NCBI GenBank assembly: GCA_002731985.1
Contig: PCCT01000072.1
Coordinates: 1 to 9,223, forward strand
Length of the DNA stretch: 9,223 nt
Reading direction: 5' to 3'
Source of the DNA: Nitrospinota bacterium
GTDB lineage: Bacteria > Nitrospinota > Nitrospinia > Nitrospinales > VA-1
Below are positions 1 through 6,305 of this stretch, in pieces. Every line of letters begins with the position of its first letter. The first letter of the stretch is position 1. The notes under the pieces were generated by a model. The model saw only the letters and a program-made list of their open reading frames with translations. It was not told the origin of the DNA and ran no database searches. A program made the position numbers and the translations under genes.

Positions 1-568
1 TGAATCCACCACCTGCCGCCGACTGATCGACAAACATCATACAAAGGTAGATCGAGCCGAGCAATAATCCCAGATTAATAAAATGTCGTCCTGGTATCAG
101 TAGCGGGTTCCCGCTCATCTTGCCGCTGAGCTTTCCAAACGCTATGATAGAACCTGAAAACGTAATCGCACCAATAAGAATTCCCAGATAGGTTTCAACA
201 TCGTGGATCGTCAGTTCAACACCAGCATAATGCTCCAGACGTCCAGGGTCCATGAAGTTGGCAAAACCAACCAGAACTGCGGCCATACCGACAAGGCTGT
301 GCAGAATTGCGACTAACTCCGGCATTTCCGTCATTTGCACGCGCTTTGCCAAAATCAATCCGATAGTGCCACCTATCACCAGTCCGCCAATGAGAATTCC
401 CATATTGGCAGTGACACCGGCAATCGTCACTATAAGGGCAATAGCCATTCCGGCCATGCCATACATAATCCCGCGACGGGATGACTCCTGATTGCTCAAA
501 CCACCCAGCGCTAAAATAAAGAGAACTGTGGCCCCTATATAAGAGGCGGTTACGATACCTTGACTCAT
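1..568 (-). CDS. pntB: NAD(P) transhydrogenase subunit beta, N-terminal part (cut by window edge)
   Basis: This is the beta subunit of the inner-membrane proton-translocating transhydrogenase, which with PntA uses the proton motive force to reduce NADP+ with NADH. The 189 visible residues are mostly hydrophobic and cover the first part of membrane domain dII. They closely follow E. coli PntB as I remember it: the start MSQGIVTASYIGA, then GMAGMAIALI (about 37-46), the conserved block EMPELVAILHSLVGMAAVLVGF (81-102) and ITFSGSIIAFGKLSGK (135-150). His90 in ILHSL matches the functionally important E. coli beta-His91. The family is about 460 residues, so the rest of dII and the NADP-binding dIII domain lie outside the window. 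The ATG at 568 is supported by a GGAGG site at ideal spacing. It sits 11 bases after the pntA stop, so the two are surely co-transcribed. Confidence 0.96.
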   Translation of the reverse strand, partial: MSQGIVTASYIGATVLFILALGGLSNQESSRRGIMYGMAGMAIALIVTIAGVTANMGILIGGLVIGGTIGLILAKRVQMTEMPELVAILHSLVGMAAVLVGFANFMDPGRLEHYAGVELTIHDVETYLGILIGAITFSGSIIAFGKLSGKMSGNPLLIPGRHFINLGLLLGSIYLCMMFVDQSAAGGGF

Positions 569-575
569 CTCATCG

Positions 576-581
576 CCTCCT
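576..581 (-). promoter_or_regulatory. Ribosome binding site of pntB overlapping the pntA stop codon
   Basis: Read on the minus strand, AGGAGG occupies 581-576. Its first two bases are the last two of the pntA TAG stop (582-580). Seven bases separate it from the pntB ATG at 568. Terminating pntA ribosomes would sit on this site, so translational coupling of the two subunits is likely. A closer ATG at 573 is followed at once by TGA and can be dismissed. Confidence 0.8.
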
Positions 582-2136
582 ATCTGCGAAACATTTCAAG
601 CATGCGGCGCGTTACCGCGAATCCGCCTGCTATATTAATCGCTGTAATCGTCACAGCAAATGCGGCCACCCACATGAGCAAACTCTCTCCCGAGCTTATC
701 TGCAAAATGGCTCCAATAATAATGATACTGCTGATCGCGTTGGTCACACTCATCAACGGAGTGTGCAAAGCCGCTGTTACATTCCATATCACCATGTAAC
801 CAACAAAACAGGCCAGGACAAATACCGTGAAATGCGCCATGAACGAGGCCGGCGCAACTGAACCCAGACCCAGCAAGCCGAGCCCGCCAACAATAAACGT
901 AATGATCGGCCCCAAAGCTGAGGACTTCTCTTCAACTTTCTCCACCGGTTTCTCCTCGACTTTTTCCGCCGGTTTAGGGGGTGCCGCTGATAACTTGGGT
1001 GCTGGCGGTGGCCAGGTGATCTCTCCCTCCTTAACAACGGTAGCGCCACGCACCACTTCGTCATCAAAGTCCACAATAAGGTTGCCGTCCTTTGTCTTAC
1101 ACATATCTGTCATCAGATGACGCAGGTTGGTTCCATAGAGTTGACTGGACTGCGTCGCCATACGACTGGGCAAATCTGTATAACCAATAATGGAAACGCC
1201 GTGAACCTTTTTAACGGTATCGGCTTCTGACAGCTTACAGTTGCCGCCCCTCTCCGCCGCGAGGTCAACGATCACGCTACCGTCTTTCATGGCTTCAACC
1301 ATATAATCTTTGATCAGTTCCGGCGCGGGCTTACCTGGAATCAAGGCGGTGGTGATGATGATGTCCACCTCTTTTGCCTGTTCCATAAAGAGTGCCATTT
1401 CCGCTTCTATAAATTCCTTACTCATGACCTTGGCGTAACCACCGGTGCCCGAACCTTCTTCTTCAAAATCGACTTCCAAAAATTCGGCGTCCATACTCTC
1501 GACCTGTTCTTTAACTTCGGGTCGGGTATCGAATGCCCGCACAATGGCTCCCATACTTTTCGCCGCACCGATCGCCGCAAGACCGGCAACGCCCGCTCCT
1601 ATAACCATCACTTTCGCCGGTGGAACTTTGCCCGCCGCTGTGATCTGACCGGTGAAAAACCGACCAAAGTGTTGTGCCGCTTCTACCACTGCACGATAAC
1701 CGGCAATGTTCGCCATTGAACTGAGCGCGTCCATTTTCTGCGCGCGGGAAATACGCGGTATACTGTCCATCGCAAGGGCAGTGACTTTTTTCTCAGACAA
1801 CTTCTTGAGTAATTCAGGATTCTGCGCCGGCCAGAGGAAGGTAATGAGGACCTGCTTCTCATGGAGCAAGTCGACTTCTTCAACATTGAGTTCAGAATTG
1901 AATTCTGGTGCCCGGACTTTAAAAATAATATCGCTTATGTCCCAAAGCGATTTTGTGCCTTCCACAATTGTCGCACCTGCCTCGGTGTAGGCGGAGTCCG
2001 AATAATGAGCTTCGGCACCGGCACCGGATTCTACTGCGACTTCAAAACCAAGTTTGATAAGTTGCTTCGTGACATCGGGTGTCGTAGCCACCCTCTTTTC
2101 GCCATCATGAATTTCTTTGGGGATACCTATCTTCAT
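580..2136 (-). CDS. pntA: NAD(P) transhydrogenase subunit alpha
   Basis: Alpha subunit of the proton-translocating transhydrogenase, 518 residues and so close to the E. coli length. It is the fused form carrying both the NAD(H)-binding dI domain and the alpha membrane segment, which some bacteria encode as two genes. Residues 1-375 form dI and show the alanine dehydrogenase/PNT N-terminal start (MKIGIPKEI), [20 protein letters not shown] (128-147), the Rossmann loop GAGVAGL (180-186) and [18 protein letters not shown] (320-337). A proline-, lysine- and glutamate-rich linker (about 376-406) contains the imperfect repeats EKVEEKP and EKVEEKS. Membrane helices follow (about 409-510), including the signature [19 protein letters not shown] (451-469). 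The ATG at 2136 opens the conserved N terminus directly. Upstream AGGGAAG is a weak ribosome site. pntB follows after 11 bases. Confidence 0.97.
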   Translation of the reverse strand: MKIGIPKEIHDGEKRVATTPDVTKQLIKLGFEVAVESGAGAEAHYSDSAYTEAGATIVEGTKSLWDISDIIFKVRAPEFNSELNVEEVDLLHEKQVLITFLWPAQNPELLKKLSEKKVTALAMDSIPRISRAQKMDALSSMANIAGYRAVVEAAQHFGRFFTGQITAAGKVPPAKVMVIGAGVAGLAAIGAAKSMGAIVRAFDTRPEVKEQVESMDAEFLEVDFEEEGSGTGGYAKVMSKEFIEAEMALFMEQAKEVDIIITTALIPGKPAPELIKDYMVEAMKDGSVIVDLAAERGGNCKLSEADTVKKVHGVSIIGYTDLPSRMATQSSQLYGTNLRHLMTDMCKTKDGNLIVDFDDEVVRGATVVKEGEITWPPPAPKLSAAPPKPAEKVEEKPVEKVEEKSSALGPIITFIVGGLGLLGLGSVAPASFMAHFTVFVLACFVGYMVIWNVTAALHTPLMSVTNAISSIIIIGAILQISSGESLLMWVAAFAVTITAINIAGGFAVTRRMLEMFRR

Positions 2137-2182
2137 AGCTGTGCGCTTCCCTGAAGGTTAGTTCCTAAATTGATAAAGGCCA

Positions 2183-2210
2183 ATAATAAACAAACCATAC
2201 CGAATATCAA
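2183..2210 (-). promoter_or_regulatory. Putative sigma-70-type promoter for pntAB
   Basis: On the minus strand TTGATA (2210-2205) is followed by 16 bases and then TATTAT (2188-2183). Each box differs from the sigma-70 consensus at one position. The start of transcription would fall near 2176, giving a leader of about 40 bases before the pntA ATG at 2136. The region is AT-rich and lies in the proper intergenic gap. Only sequence similarity supports it. Confidence 0.5.
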
Positions 2211-2230
2211 TGAAAAACATCGAATCTAGT

Positions 2231-2250
2231 CAAAAAACTAGTCCCTAGTT
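2231..2250 (-). terminator. Possible weak intrinsic terminator downstream of thyX
   Basis: On the minus strand AACTAG and CTAGTT form a perfect 6-bp stem around the loop GGA, and the T run that begins at the end of the stem continues to about 2232. The stem is short and has only two G-C pairs, so termination may be poor. The placement, after thyX and just before the candidate pntAB promoter, fits an operon boundary. Confidence 0.35.
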
Positions 2251-2252
2251 CA

Positions 2253-2293
2253 TGGTTCTTAGTTCCTAGCCCAAAACCTTAAACCAAGAACCA
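2253..2293. repeat. Inverted repeat between thyX and pntA
   Basis: GGTTCTTAGTT (2254-2264) pairs with AACCAAGAACC (2282-2292), with one mismatch, around a 17-base AT-rich loop. The outer T/A at 2253/2293 extends the stem by one pair. The neighbourhood repeats the short words CTAGT, TTAGTT and TTCCTAG several times between 2226 and 2270, which suggests a simple intergenic repeat family rather than coding sequence. Confidence 0.5.
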
Positions 2294-2343
2294 ATAAACC
2301 GAAGTACGGAACATAACCTCTATTGGCCCTGCGCCAAGTAGCG

Positions 2344-2369
2344 CCCCAAACCAGGTATCCTGATTGGGG
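2344..2369. other. Hairpin in the thyX-pntA intergenic region
   Basis: CCCCAA (2344-2349) pairs with TTGGGG (2364-2369). Inside it CAGG (2352-2355) pairs with CCTG (2359-2362) around the loop TAT. Only a two-base against one-base bulge separates the two helices. There is no T run on either side, so it is not a standard intrinsic terminator. It would lie in the 3' untranslated part of the thyX transcript. Confidence 0.5.
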
Positions 2370-2372
2370 TCA

Positions 2373-2406
2373 GTCCCAGTAGAGGATCTTCGATCCTAAC
2401 AGGGAC
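2373..2406. other. Second hairpin, just downstream of the thyX stop
   Basis: AGGATC (2383-2388) and GATCCT (2392-2397) make a perfect 6-bp stem around TTC. It is enclosed by an outer GTCCC (2373-2377) and GGGAC (2402-2406) pair with an internal loop. It starts within five bases of the thyX stop codon at 2411-2413. It could protect the 3' end of the message or help termination, but no T tract follows. Confidence 0.45.
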
Positions 2407-2410
2407 TAGA

Positions 2411-4075
2411 CTAGCAGTCCATGTCGTCGAATACGCCGCTGGCGAGGCTTTTACGAGCCGTCCGTGCTTCCTGTTCGGCACGGGAAATCCCCTCATTATA
2501 ATCGTTGTAATCAACGAATTTCACCAACGCTTCCATTTCAGGATGTCTTTGCAGATATAGCTTCGTCATCATCTGTACTGTGCGTCGGTATTTAGGATGC
2601 CCGGCTTTTTGCGAACGCAATTCTACAAGGTGCCCTAACTCGCGTGCGTTCATCCCCATGTTCCAGCGAATATAATGATTGAACAGGGTTGCGTATTGGG
2701 CCTCGCGGATGAGTCCCGCCTTAACCAATTCACCATGAAGTGACTCGGCGCGTTCAAAACATTCCTGCACCACCTCGCTTTTTCCAATTTCCCCAATTTC
2801 TTCCGGAACCGAGTACCCAAGCGAAACGTTCATATCCTGTCTTTGTTGAGTCAACATGCGGTGCCGTTGCAGGTCCCGGTACTCGGCAAACCCGGTAATC
2901 ACATCGAAATTAATCGGGTATCCATACTCAAATGCGCGAGGCGGACGATCTCTTTTACTTTCCCGCTCGCCCATGGCTGTGGATAAAACTTCGCTCCGCT
3001 TTTCTTCCGTCAAGGTGCGGACAATATTTCTGATTTGCGTGGTCGAGTGTTGCACGTGGGGAAAAATAATATTCGCCAGAAGATTGATCGTGTAACCCTC
3101 GACCCGGTCCTCAATCAGTGCAACTTCCGGAACCGTTTCAATCGGAACATCCTTGAATAAAGATGTAGATAGGTCGCGTATCTTTTTCTGGTTCTCGGCA
3201 AGATAGTCATTTTTCCCTGCCCGCTTGATGAATGTGGGAATCTGCGTTTCAAGCGCCTTGCGAATGTTTTCCGCGAGCAACCATCCTTCGTCAAGTTCCT
3301 GCGATAACAGTTTGGTGATGAGACTGCTATAGAACCTGCCGTTGCCAACCAGTCCCATATTGGCTTTGGTCGAAGCAGGAAGGATACAGCGAATAACATC
3401 GCAGGCCGCGCTTCGCATGGTGAAGCTATAAGCCAGGCGATGCGCCCTTCGCTCGCCATCATCCACAAGATCATCGGCTCCTGCCTTGATAACCTGACCA
3501 TCGCGTTCCACTTCGATCTGAAACTTTTCTGCGGAAAGTTTTTTTCGGAAAAGTTCCTGCATCGGCTCTACCAGTCCTGCGTAGGTTTCAAACAAAAAAT
3601 CCATCGTCTGAACATACCGCTCTGCCAACTCTGACTTCATGATGGATTCGGGCCGAACGTACCGCCATTGATCGTTGCGTTTCACATCGTATAAAACGTA
3701 GCGGGTGGACTCCTCAATCGGCGAGCCGCCAATCCTGCAGTCTTCGATAATTTTTGTCATCAAGTTGGAAACATTTTCAATGCAAAGAGGCGCTACTGCA
3801 AGTTCCGCCACAGAGTCGTCACCAAACTTGTTGACCACCCGGTCGATAAGCTCTGTTCCTTTGACCTCGTTGGGGGTCCCGTCCGGATTAAGAAATTCAC
3901 GCACGACCGTTTCTTTGAGTCCTGTTGGTGCACGGCTGTAACGCGCGAGGGCCGCGCCGACTACTTCCGGGTTGAGGTTGCTGATAACAAACACATCAGC
4001 ATCCACATCAGAAATGTAGGATGAGAGGTTTTCTTTTTCCTGCTCGGTGAGATCGTCAGTTCTTTTTGGTTTCAT
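2411..4075 (-). CDS. Tandem-domain ThyX-like protein (FAD-dependent thymidylate synthase family)
   Basis: ThyX makes dTMP from dUMP with FAD, NADPH and methylene-tetrahydrofolate. Ordinary ThyX is about 220-270 residues; this protein is about 554 and has two ThyX-like halves. The first half keeps the end of the signature RHRxxSxNExSxRY as SPIEESTRY (118-126), but RHR has become CRI (113-115). A weak NAR-like NGR lies at 245-247. The second half has an intact RHR (404-406), followed by MLTQQRQDMNV in place of the rest, and a good NARELGHLVELR (476-487). I chose the ATG at 4075 because AGAG lies nine bases upstream; an ATG at 4084 is equally in frame. Frame further upstream (to 4186) only overlaps the FGE-like gene. 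The start lies inside that gene by 20 bases, implying coupling. Whether it still makes dTMP cannot be told. Confidence 0.85.
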   Translation of the reverse strand: MKPKRTDDLTEQEKENLSSYISDVDADVFVISNLNPEVVGAALARYSRAPTGLKETVVREFLNPDGTPNEVKGTELIDRVVNKFGDDSVAELAVAPLCIENVSNLMTKIIEDCRIGGSPIEESTRYVLYDVKRNDQWRYVRPESIMKSELAERYVQTMDFLFETYAGLVEPMQELFRKKLSAEKFQIEVERDGQVIKAGADDLVDDGERRAHRLAYSFTMRSAACDVIRCILPASTKANMGLVGNGRFYSSLITKLLSQELDEGWLLAENIRKALETQIPTFIKRAGKNDYLAENQKKIRDLSTSLFKDVPIETVPEVALIEDRVEGYTINLLANIIFPHVQHSTTQIRNIVRTLTEEKRSEVLSTAMGERESKRDRPPRAFEYGYPINFDVITGFAEYRDLQRHRMLTQQRQDMNVSLGYSVPEEIGEIGKSEVVQECFERAESLHGELVKAGLIREAQYATLFNHYIRWNMGMNARELGHLVELRSQKAGHPKYRRTVQMMTKLYLQRHPEMEALVKFVDYNDYNEGISRAEQEARTARKSLASGVFDDMDC

Positions 4076-5027
4076 CGTTGTCATCTCTAGCACAGCGGAA
4101 TCCGGTATCGTTGTACCGCACTTCAGGTTTGCTCCAGCGTCGTAAGGCACTACGCAGGGTATCCGGGTAGTTGACCCAGGAACCACCCCGTACTATTTTA
4201 AACTCCCCTTCTGCCGGACCTCTGGGGTTTTTCTTGCGTCTCCAGTTGTAGTACTTCAAGTCGTACCAGTCGTCAACCCACTCCCAGACGTTTCCCGCCA
4301 TATCAAACAAACCATACAGGGAGGCTCCATGGGCATAACTTCCCACATCTGTCATGGTGTAAACACCTCGCCATTTTCTGCCATAGGTGGCTCTTTGTTT
4401 AGGTGACCCTGGCCCCCAGGGATACATGCTACCACTGGGGCCTCGTGCCCCCTTCTCCCATTCAGCCTCAGAAGGAAGCCGCTTGCCCCGCCACTTGCAA
4501 TAGGAATCGGCATCGTCCCAACTCACCTGTGTTACCGGCTGGTGTTTGATTCTGGGAGGAAATGAATTTCTCTCCCATAGATTACCCTCCCGGCATTTAT
4601 CTGATTCGCAGGTTTCGTCCAAAGCTGACCGGTGTCCCGTAGCCAAAACAAACTCCAGGTACTTTTCGTTGGTCACTTCGTACACATCAATCAAGTAGCT
4701 ATCAAGAAAAACCAGTTTGTCGGGGTACTCGTCATTGAACCACCATAGCTCGCAGGAGTTGTCATGTTTCCGGCACATTTCCGTATGCTTTTTATTTTCT
4801 ACAAAAGTGGACCCACTCTTGAAGGTTCCGGCAGGAACACGAGCCATAAAGGAGGTGTCTGACTTCGAGGGAGACGCTTCAACCAACTGCTCATCCTGTT
4901 TGCGAACCAATTCTTCTTCCTCGTGCTCCTCCCCAGCGTGCATTGCAAACACTACAGAGGTTACCGGAAAAAAACAAGCCAAACAAATTAAGAAAATTGC
5001 TAAGCGGAATGACAGACGACCGGGCAT
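4056..5027 (-). CDS. Exported FGE/SUMF1-fold protein, probably not a formylglycine-generating enzyme
   Basis: A 323-residue protein with an N-terminal signal sequence or membrane anchor (hydrophobic 8-28, FRLAIFLICLACFFPVTSVVF). A charged His/Glu-rich stretch follows (30-50), then one FGE-sulfatase domain from about 62 to 315. Family marks include RVPAGTFKSGS (63-73), DVYEVTNEKYLEF (114-126), QPVTQVSWDDADSYCKWRGKRLPSEAEWEKGARG (163-196), YGLFDMAGNVWEWVDDWY (238-255), VRGGSW (279-284) and the terminal TGFRCARD (308-315). The segment between LRSALRRWSKP and TGFRCA lacks the cysteine pair of true FGE, so it more likely serves as a binding or structural domain, as in many family members of unknown function. 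Cysteines at 85, 92, 140 and 145 may form disulfides outside the cytoplasm. It lies 50 bases after the DUF4149 gene and overlaps the start of the ThyX-like gene. Confidence 0.88.
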   Translation of the reverse strand: MPGRLSFRLAIFLICLACFFPVTSVVFAMHAGEEHEEEELVRKQDEQLVEASPSKSDTSFMARVPAGTFKSGSTFVENKKHTEMCRKHDNSCELWWFNDEYPDKLVFLDSYLIDVYEVTNEKYLEFVLATGHRSALDETCESDKCREGNLWERNSFPPRIKHQPVTQVSWDDADSYCKWRGKRLPSEAEWEKGARGPSGSMYPWGPGSPKQRATYGRKWRGVYTMTDVGSYAHGASLYGLFDMAGNVWEWVDDWYDLKYYNWRRKKNPRGPAEGEFKIVRGGSWVNYPDTLRSALRRWSKPEVRYNDTGFRCARDDNDETKKN

Positions 5028-5077
5028 GGATTCGGATCAAGAAGTTAACGGAAGGTAAATGATGGCAAGCAACTCAC

Positions 5078-5620
5078 CTACTCGGTTTCAATCGGATTTT
5101 CCCGAAACCGAGTCATCTCTTTGCCATGAATATAGAGAAGTGACAGCCCAAGGATCATGTTAATAGAATAGATATTGACGAAGGTCGAATGAAAACGGTC
5201 AAAACGGATTTGAAGTTGCTGGTTTGCAGGATTAGCCTTTTTCAACTTGTCCACTTCGTGCATTTCAGGCCGCAGAAAACTTCCCATATAAATCGCCAGC
5301 GCAATCATAATACCAAGGACCACTTCTCTGGAATATCGACGCTTGGTGGCCTTTGGTGGATCAATTTCAAATTTACTGAATTTTTGCACCAGCAACTTGA
5401 CGATTTCCGCCGCGACCATGAGCCCGATACAAGTGTAGATAACTTGCACATTGAATGCGTCCATAATCACATTCATTATCTTGCTGGCCACCAGCGGTTG
5501 CTCCTTAAGTTGAACACGCACTATGATCTCGACCAGAATTCCGAGCAAAAACATGCCCCCCAGCCATAAGGTCAGCCCCAGGAAGTAGAACATATTAAAT
5601 GTGTGTACAAGACGTTTCAT
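5078..5620 (-). CDS. DUF4149/TMEM205-like four-helix membrane protein
   Basis: A 180-residue integral membrane protein with four hydrophobic helices at about 8-33, 56-79, 99-116 and 146-164. A charged loop (80-98) contains KATKRRYSRE and a second polar loop spans 117-143. The first helix with LWLGGMFLLGI (18-28) and the last with FDRFHSTFVNIYSINMILGLSLLY (140-163) match the pattern I associate with DUF4149. The family has no established biochemical role that I know of. The ATG at 5620 precedes the first helix; the upstream GAGAAAA is only a poor ribosome site. A possible promoter lies about 35 bases upstream, at the edge of a palindromic repeat. The FGE-like gene follows in the same direction, so a three-gene unit with thyX is plausible. 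Confidence 0.75.
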   Translation of the reverse strand: MKRLVHTFNMFYFLGLTLWLGGMFLLGILVEIIVRVQLKEQPLVASKIMNVIMDAFNVQVIYTCIGLMVAAEIVKLLVQKFSKFEIDPPKATKRRYSREVVLGIMIALAIYMGSFLRPEMHEVDKLKKANPANQQLQIRFDRFHSTFVNIYSINMILGLSLLYIHGKEMTRFRENPIETE

Positions 5621-5655
5621 TTTTCAGTTTTCTCGTGGTCGTATGCCCGGCACAA

Positions 5656-5684
5656 GGTATAAATCTAGTAAAACGGTAAGGCAA
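5656..5684 (-). promoter_or_regulatory. Putative promoter for the DUF4149 gene
   Basis: On the minus strand TTGCCT (5684-5679) and TATACC (5661-5656) are separated by 17 bases. Each box matches the sigma-70 consensus at four of six positions. Transcription would start near 5649, leaving a leader of about 30 bases before the ATG at 5620. The upstream box abuts the end of the palindromic repeat, so the element may set the left border of this promoter. Confidence 0.35.
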
Positions 5685-5758
5685 GATTCTCCACTACGTT
5701 CAGAATGACAGGAAAAAGATAGTTTGTCATTCTGAGGAGCGCGAGCGACGAAGAATCT
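5684..5758. repeat. Palindromic dispersed-repeat-type element
   Basis: TCAGAATGACA (5700-5710) and TGTCATTCTGA (5725-5735) form a perfect 11-bp inner stem around a 14-base loop. An outer AGATTCT (5684-5690) pairs with AGAATCT (5752-5758). The right arm has the form TGTCATTCTGAGGAG-(GC-rich)-GAAGAATCT. I recognise this as a word repeated between genes in many unrelated bacterial genomes. No reading frame spans it. It fits a miniature, non-autonomous repeat; a transcript of it would fold into a long hairpin. Confidence 0.65.
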
Positions 5759-5778
5759 GGGGTTATGCCCAGCACCAC

Positions 5779-6099
5779 CTACCGTCCTCCAGAAACCTGT
5801 TTGCGAATCAGTTTGTTAAAACTATTTTCCAGGCCTTCCTTCTCCCGCGTGAGCGCCCTGACGATCTCAGGTCGGTCACCGCCGTACCAGCTTTTGACAG
5901 CATCCATCCCTTTGCCCCGATGAACAGTATTGAGAATCGAAAGATAGAGCACGAAATAAATAAACGCAGCCGTATACAGGGCGAGTGGAATAAAAGACTT
6001 GAGACGCTTCTGCTCTGTCTCCTCCTTACTACCCCACCAAAAAGACAGCCGTTTCCACCAGGATTGCTTTTTCTGATCCTTATTAGACTCATCACTCAC
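5779..6099 (-). CDS. Small hypothetical protein with one membrane helix
   Basis: I do not recognise this protein. From the GTG at 6099 it has 106 residues. The cytoplasmic-looking N terminus is charged and tryptophan-rich (KKQSWWKRLSFWWGSKEETEQKR, about 10-32). One hydrophobic helix follows (about 36-56, FIPLALYTAAFIYFVLYLSIL), then a charged tail of about 50 residues (HRGKGMDAVKSWYGGDRPE...). The start is uncertain. The same frame continues upstream to an ATG at 6171 and a TTG at 6198, but those extra residues (NIVCCLSAPLFLRVFRFLP) look like translated non-coding T-rich DNA. None of the three starts has a strong ribosome site. The gene is divergent from aroA and shares the AT-rich gap of about 200 bases with it. 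Confidence 0.55.
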   Translation of the reverse strand: MSDESNKDQKKQSWWKRLSFWWGSKEETEQKRLKSFIPLALYTAAFIYFVLYLSILNTVHRGKGMDAVKSWYGGDRPEIVRALTREKEGLENSFNKLIRKQVSGGR

Positions 6100-6293
6100 A
6101 GGTAGAAACCGGAAAACCCTTAAAAACAAAGGGGCTGAAAGACAGCAAACAATATTATGGTGCGAACTCATGATAGCAAAATCCAACTGGGGAAACAAGC
6201 AGGCCCTGTTAAACCCTGCACTAGCTAATGTTCAATTTCAGAAAGCCTGTAGATTTATAGATTATGCTATAGTTCCTTTTTTATTCAGATTTT

Positions 6294-6297
6294 GGAG
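6294..6297 (+). promoter_or_regulatory. Ribosome binding site supporting the TTG start of aroA
   Basis: GGAG is followed by eight bases and then TTG at 6306. No in-frame ATG lies close by, and the conserved EPSP synthase N terminus (IEIKPAGKI) begins immediately after the TTG, so this site decides the start. A weak promoter guess for the same gene is TTCAAT (6231-6236), 17 bases, TTTATA (6254-6259). Confidence 0.7.
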
Positions 6298-6305
6298 ATT
6301 GCGTT

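Larger units (their letters stand above)
5642..5775. repeat. Imperfect direct repeats bracketing the palindromic element
   Basis: TATGCCCGGCAC (5642-5653) and TATGCCCAGCAC (5764-5775) match at 11 of 12 positions. They bracket about 110 bases that contain the palindromic repeat. This is the arrangement expected of a target-site duplication around an inserted miniature element, though a chance match cannot be excluded. The right copy lies four bases from the stop codon of the gene at 5779-6099. Confidence 0.4.

Noticed and set aside
827..1120. Plus-strand frames opposite pntA, for example 827-1120, 1445-1648 and 1706-1990
   Set aside because: They are antisense to a strongly recognised gene, and their translations show no domain or sensible composition.
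2320..2514. A 64-codon minus-strand frame across the thyX 3' end and the hairpin cluster
   Set aside because: It overlaps thyX in another frame, has no family resemblance, and its second half is the hairpin region.
4076..4186. Extending the ThyX-like protein upstream to 4186
   Set aside because: The extra residues are the FGE-like C-terminal region read in another frame. The ATG codons at 4084 and 4075 are the sensible starts.
4056..5027. Calling the FGE-fold gene a sulfatase-activating formylglycine-generating enzyme
   Set aside because: The C-terminal segment lacks the catalytic cysteine pair, and no sulfatase gene is in the window.
6257..6272. The dyad TATAG-ATTATG-CTATA in the gap upstream of aroA as an operator
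   Set aside because: Five AT-rich base pairs are expected by chance in such a gap, and no regulator is suggested nearby.
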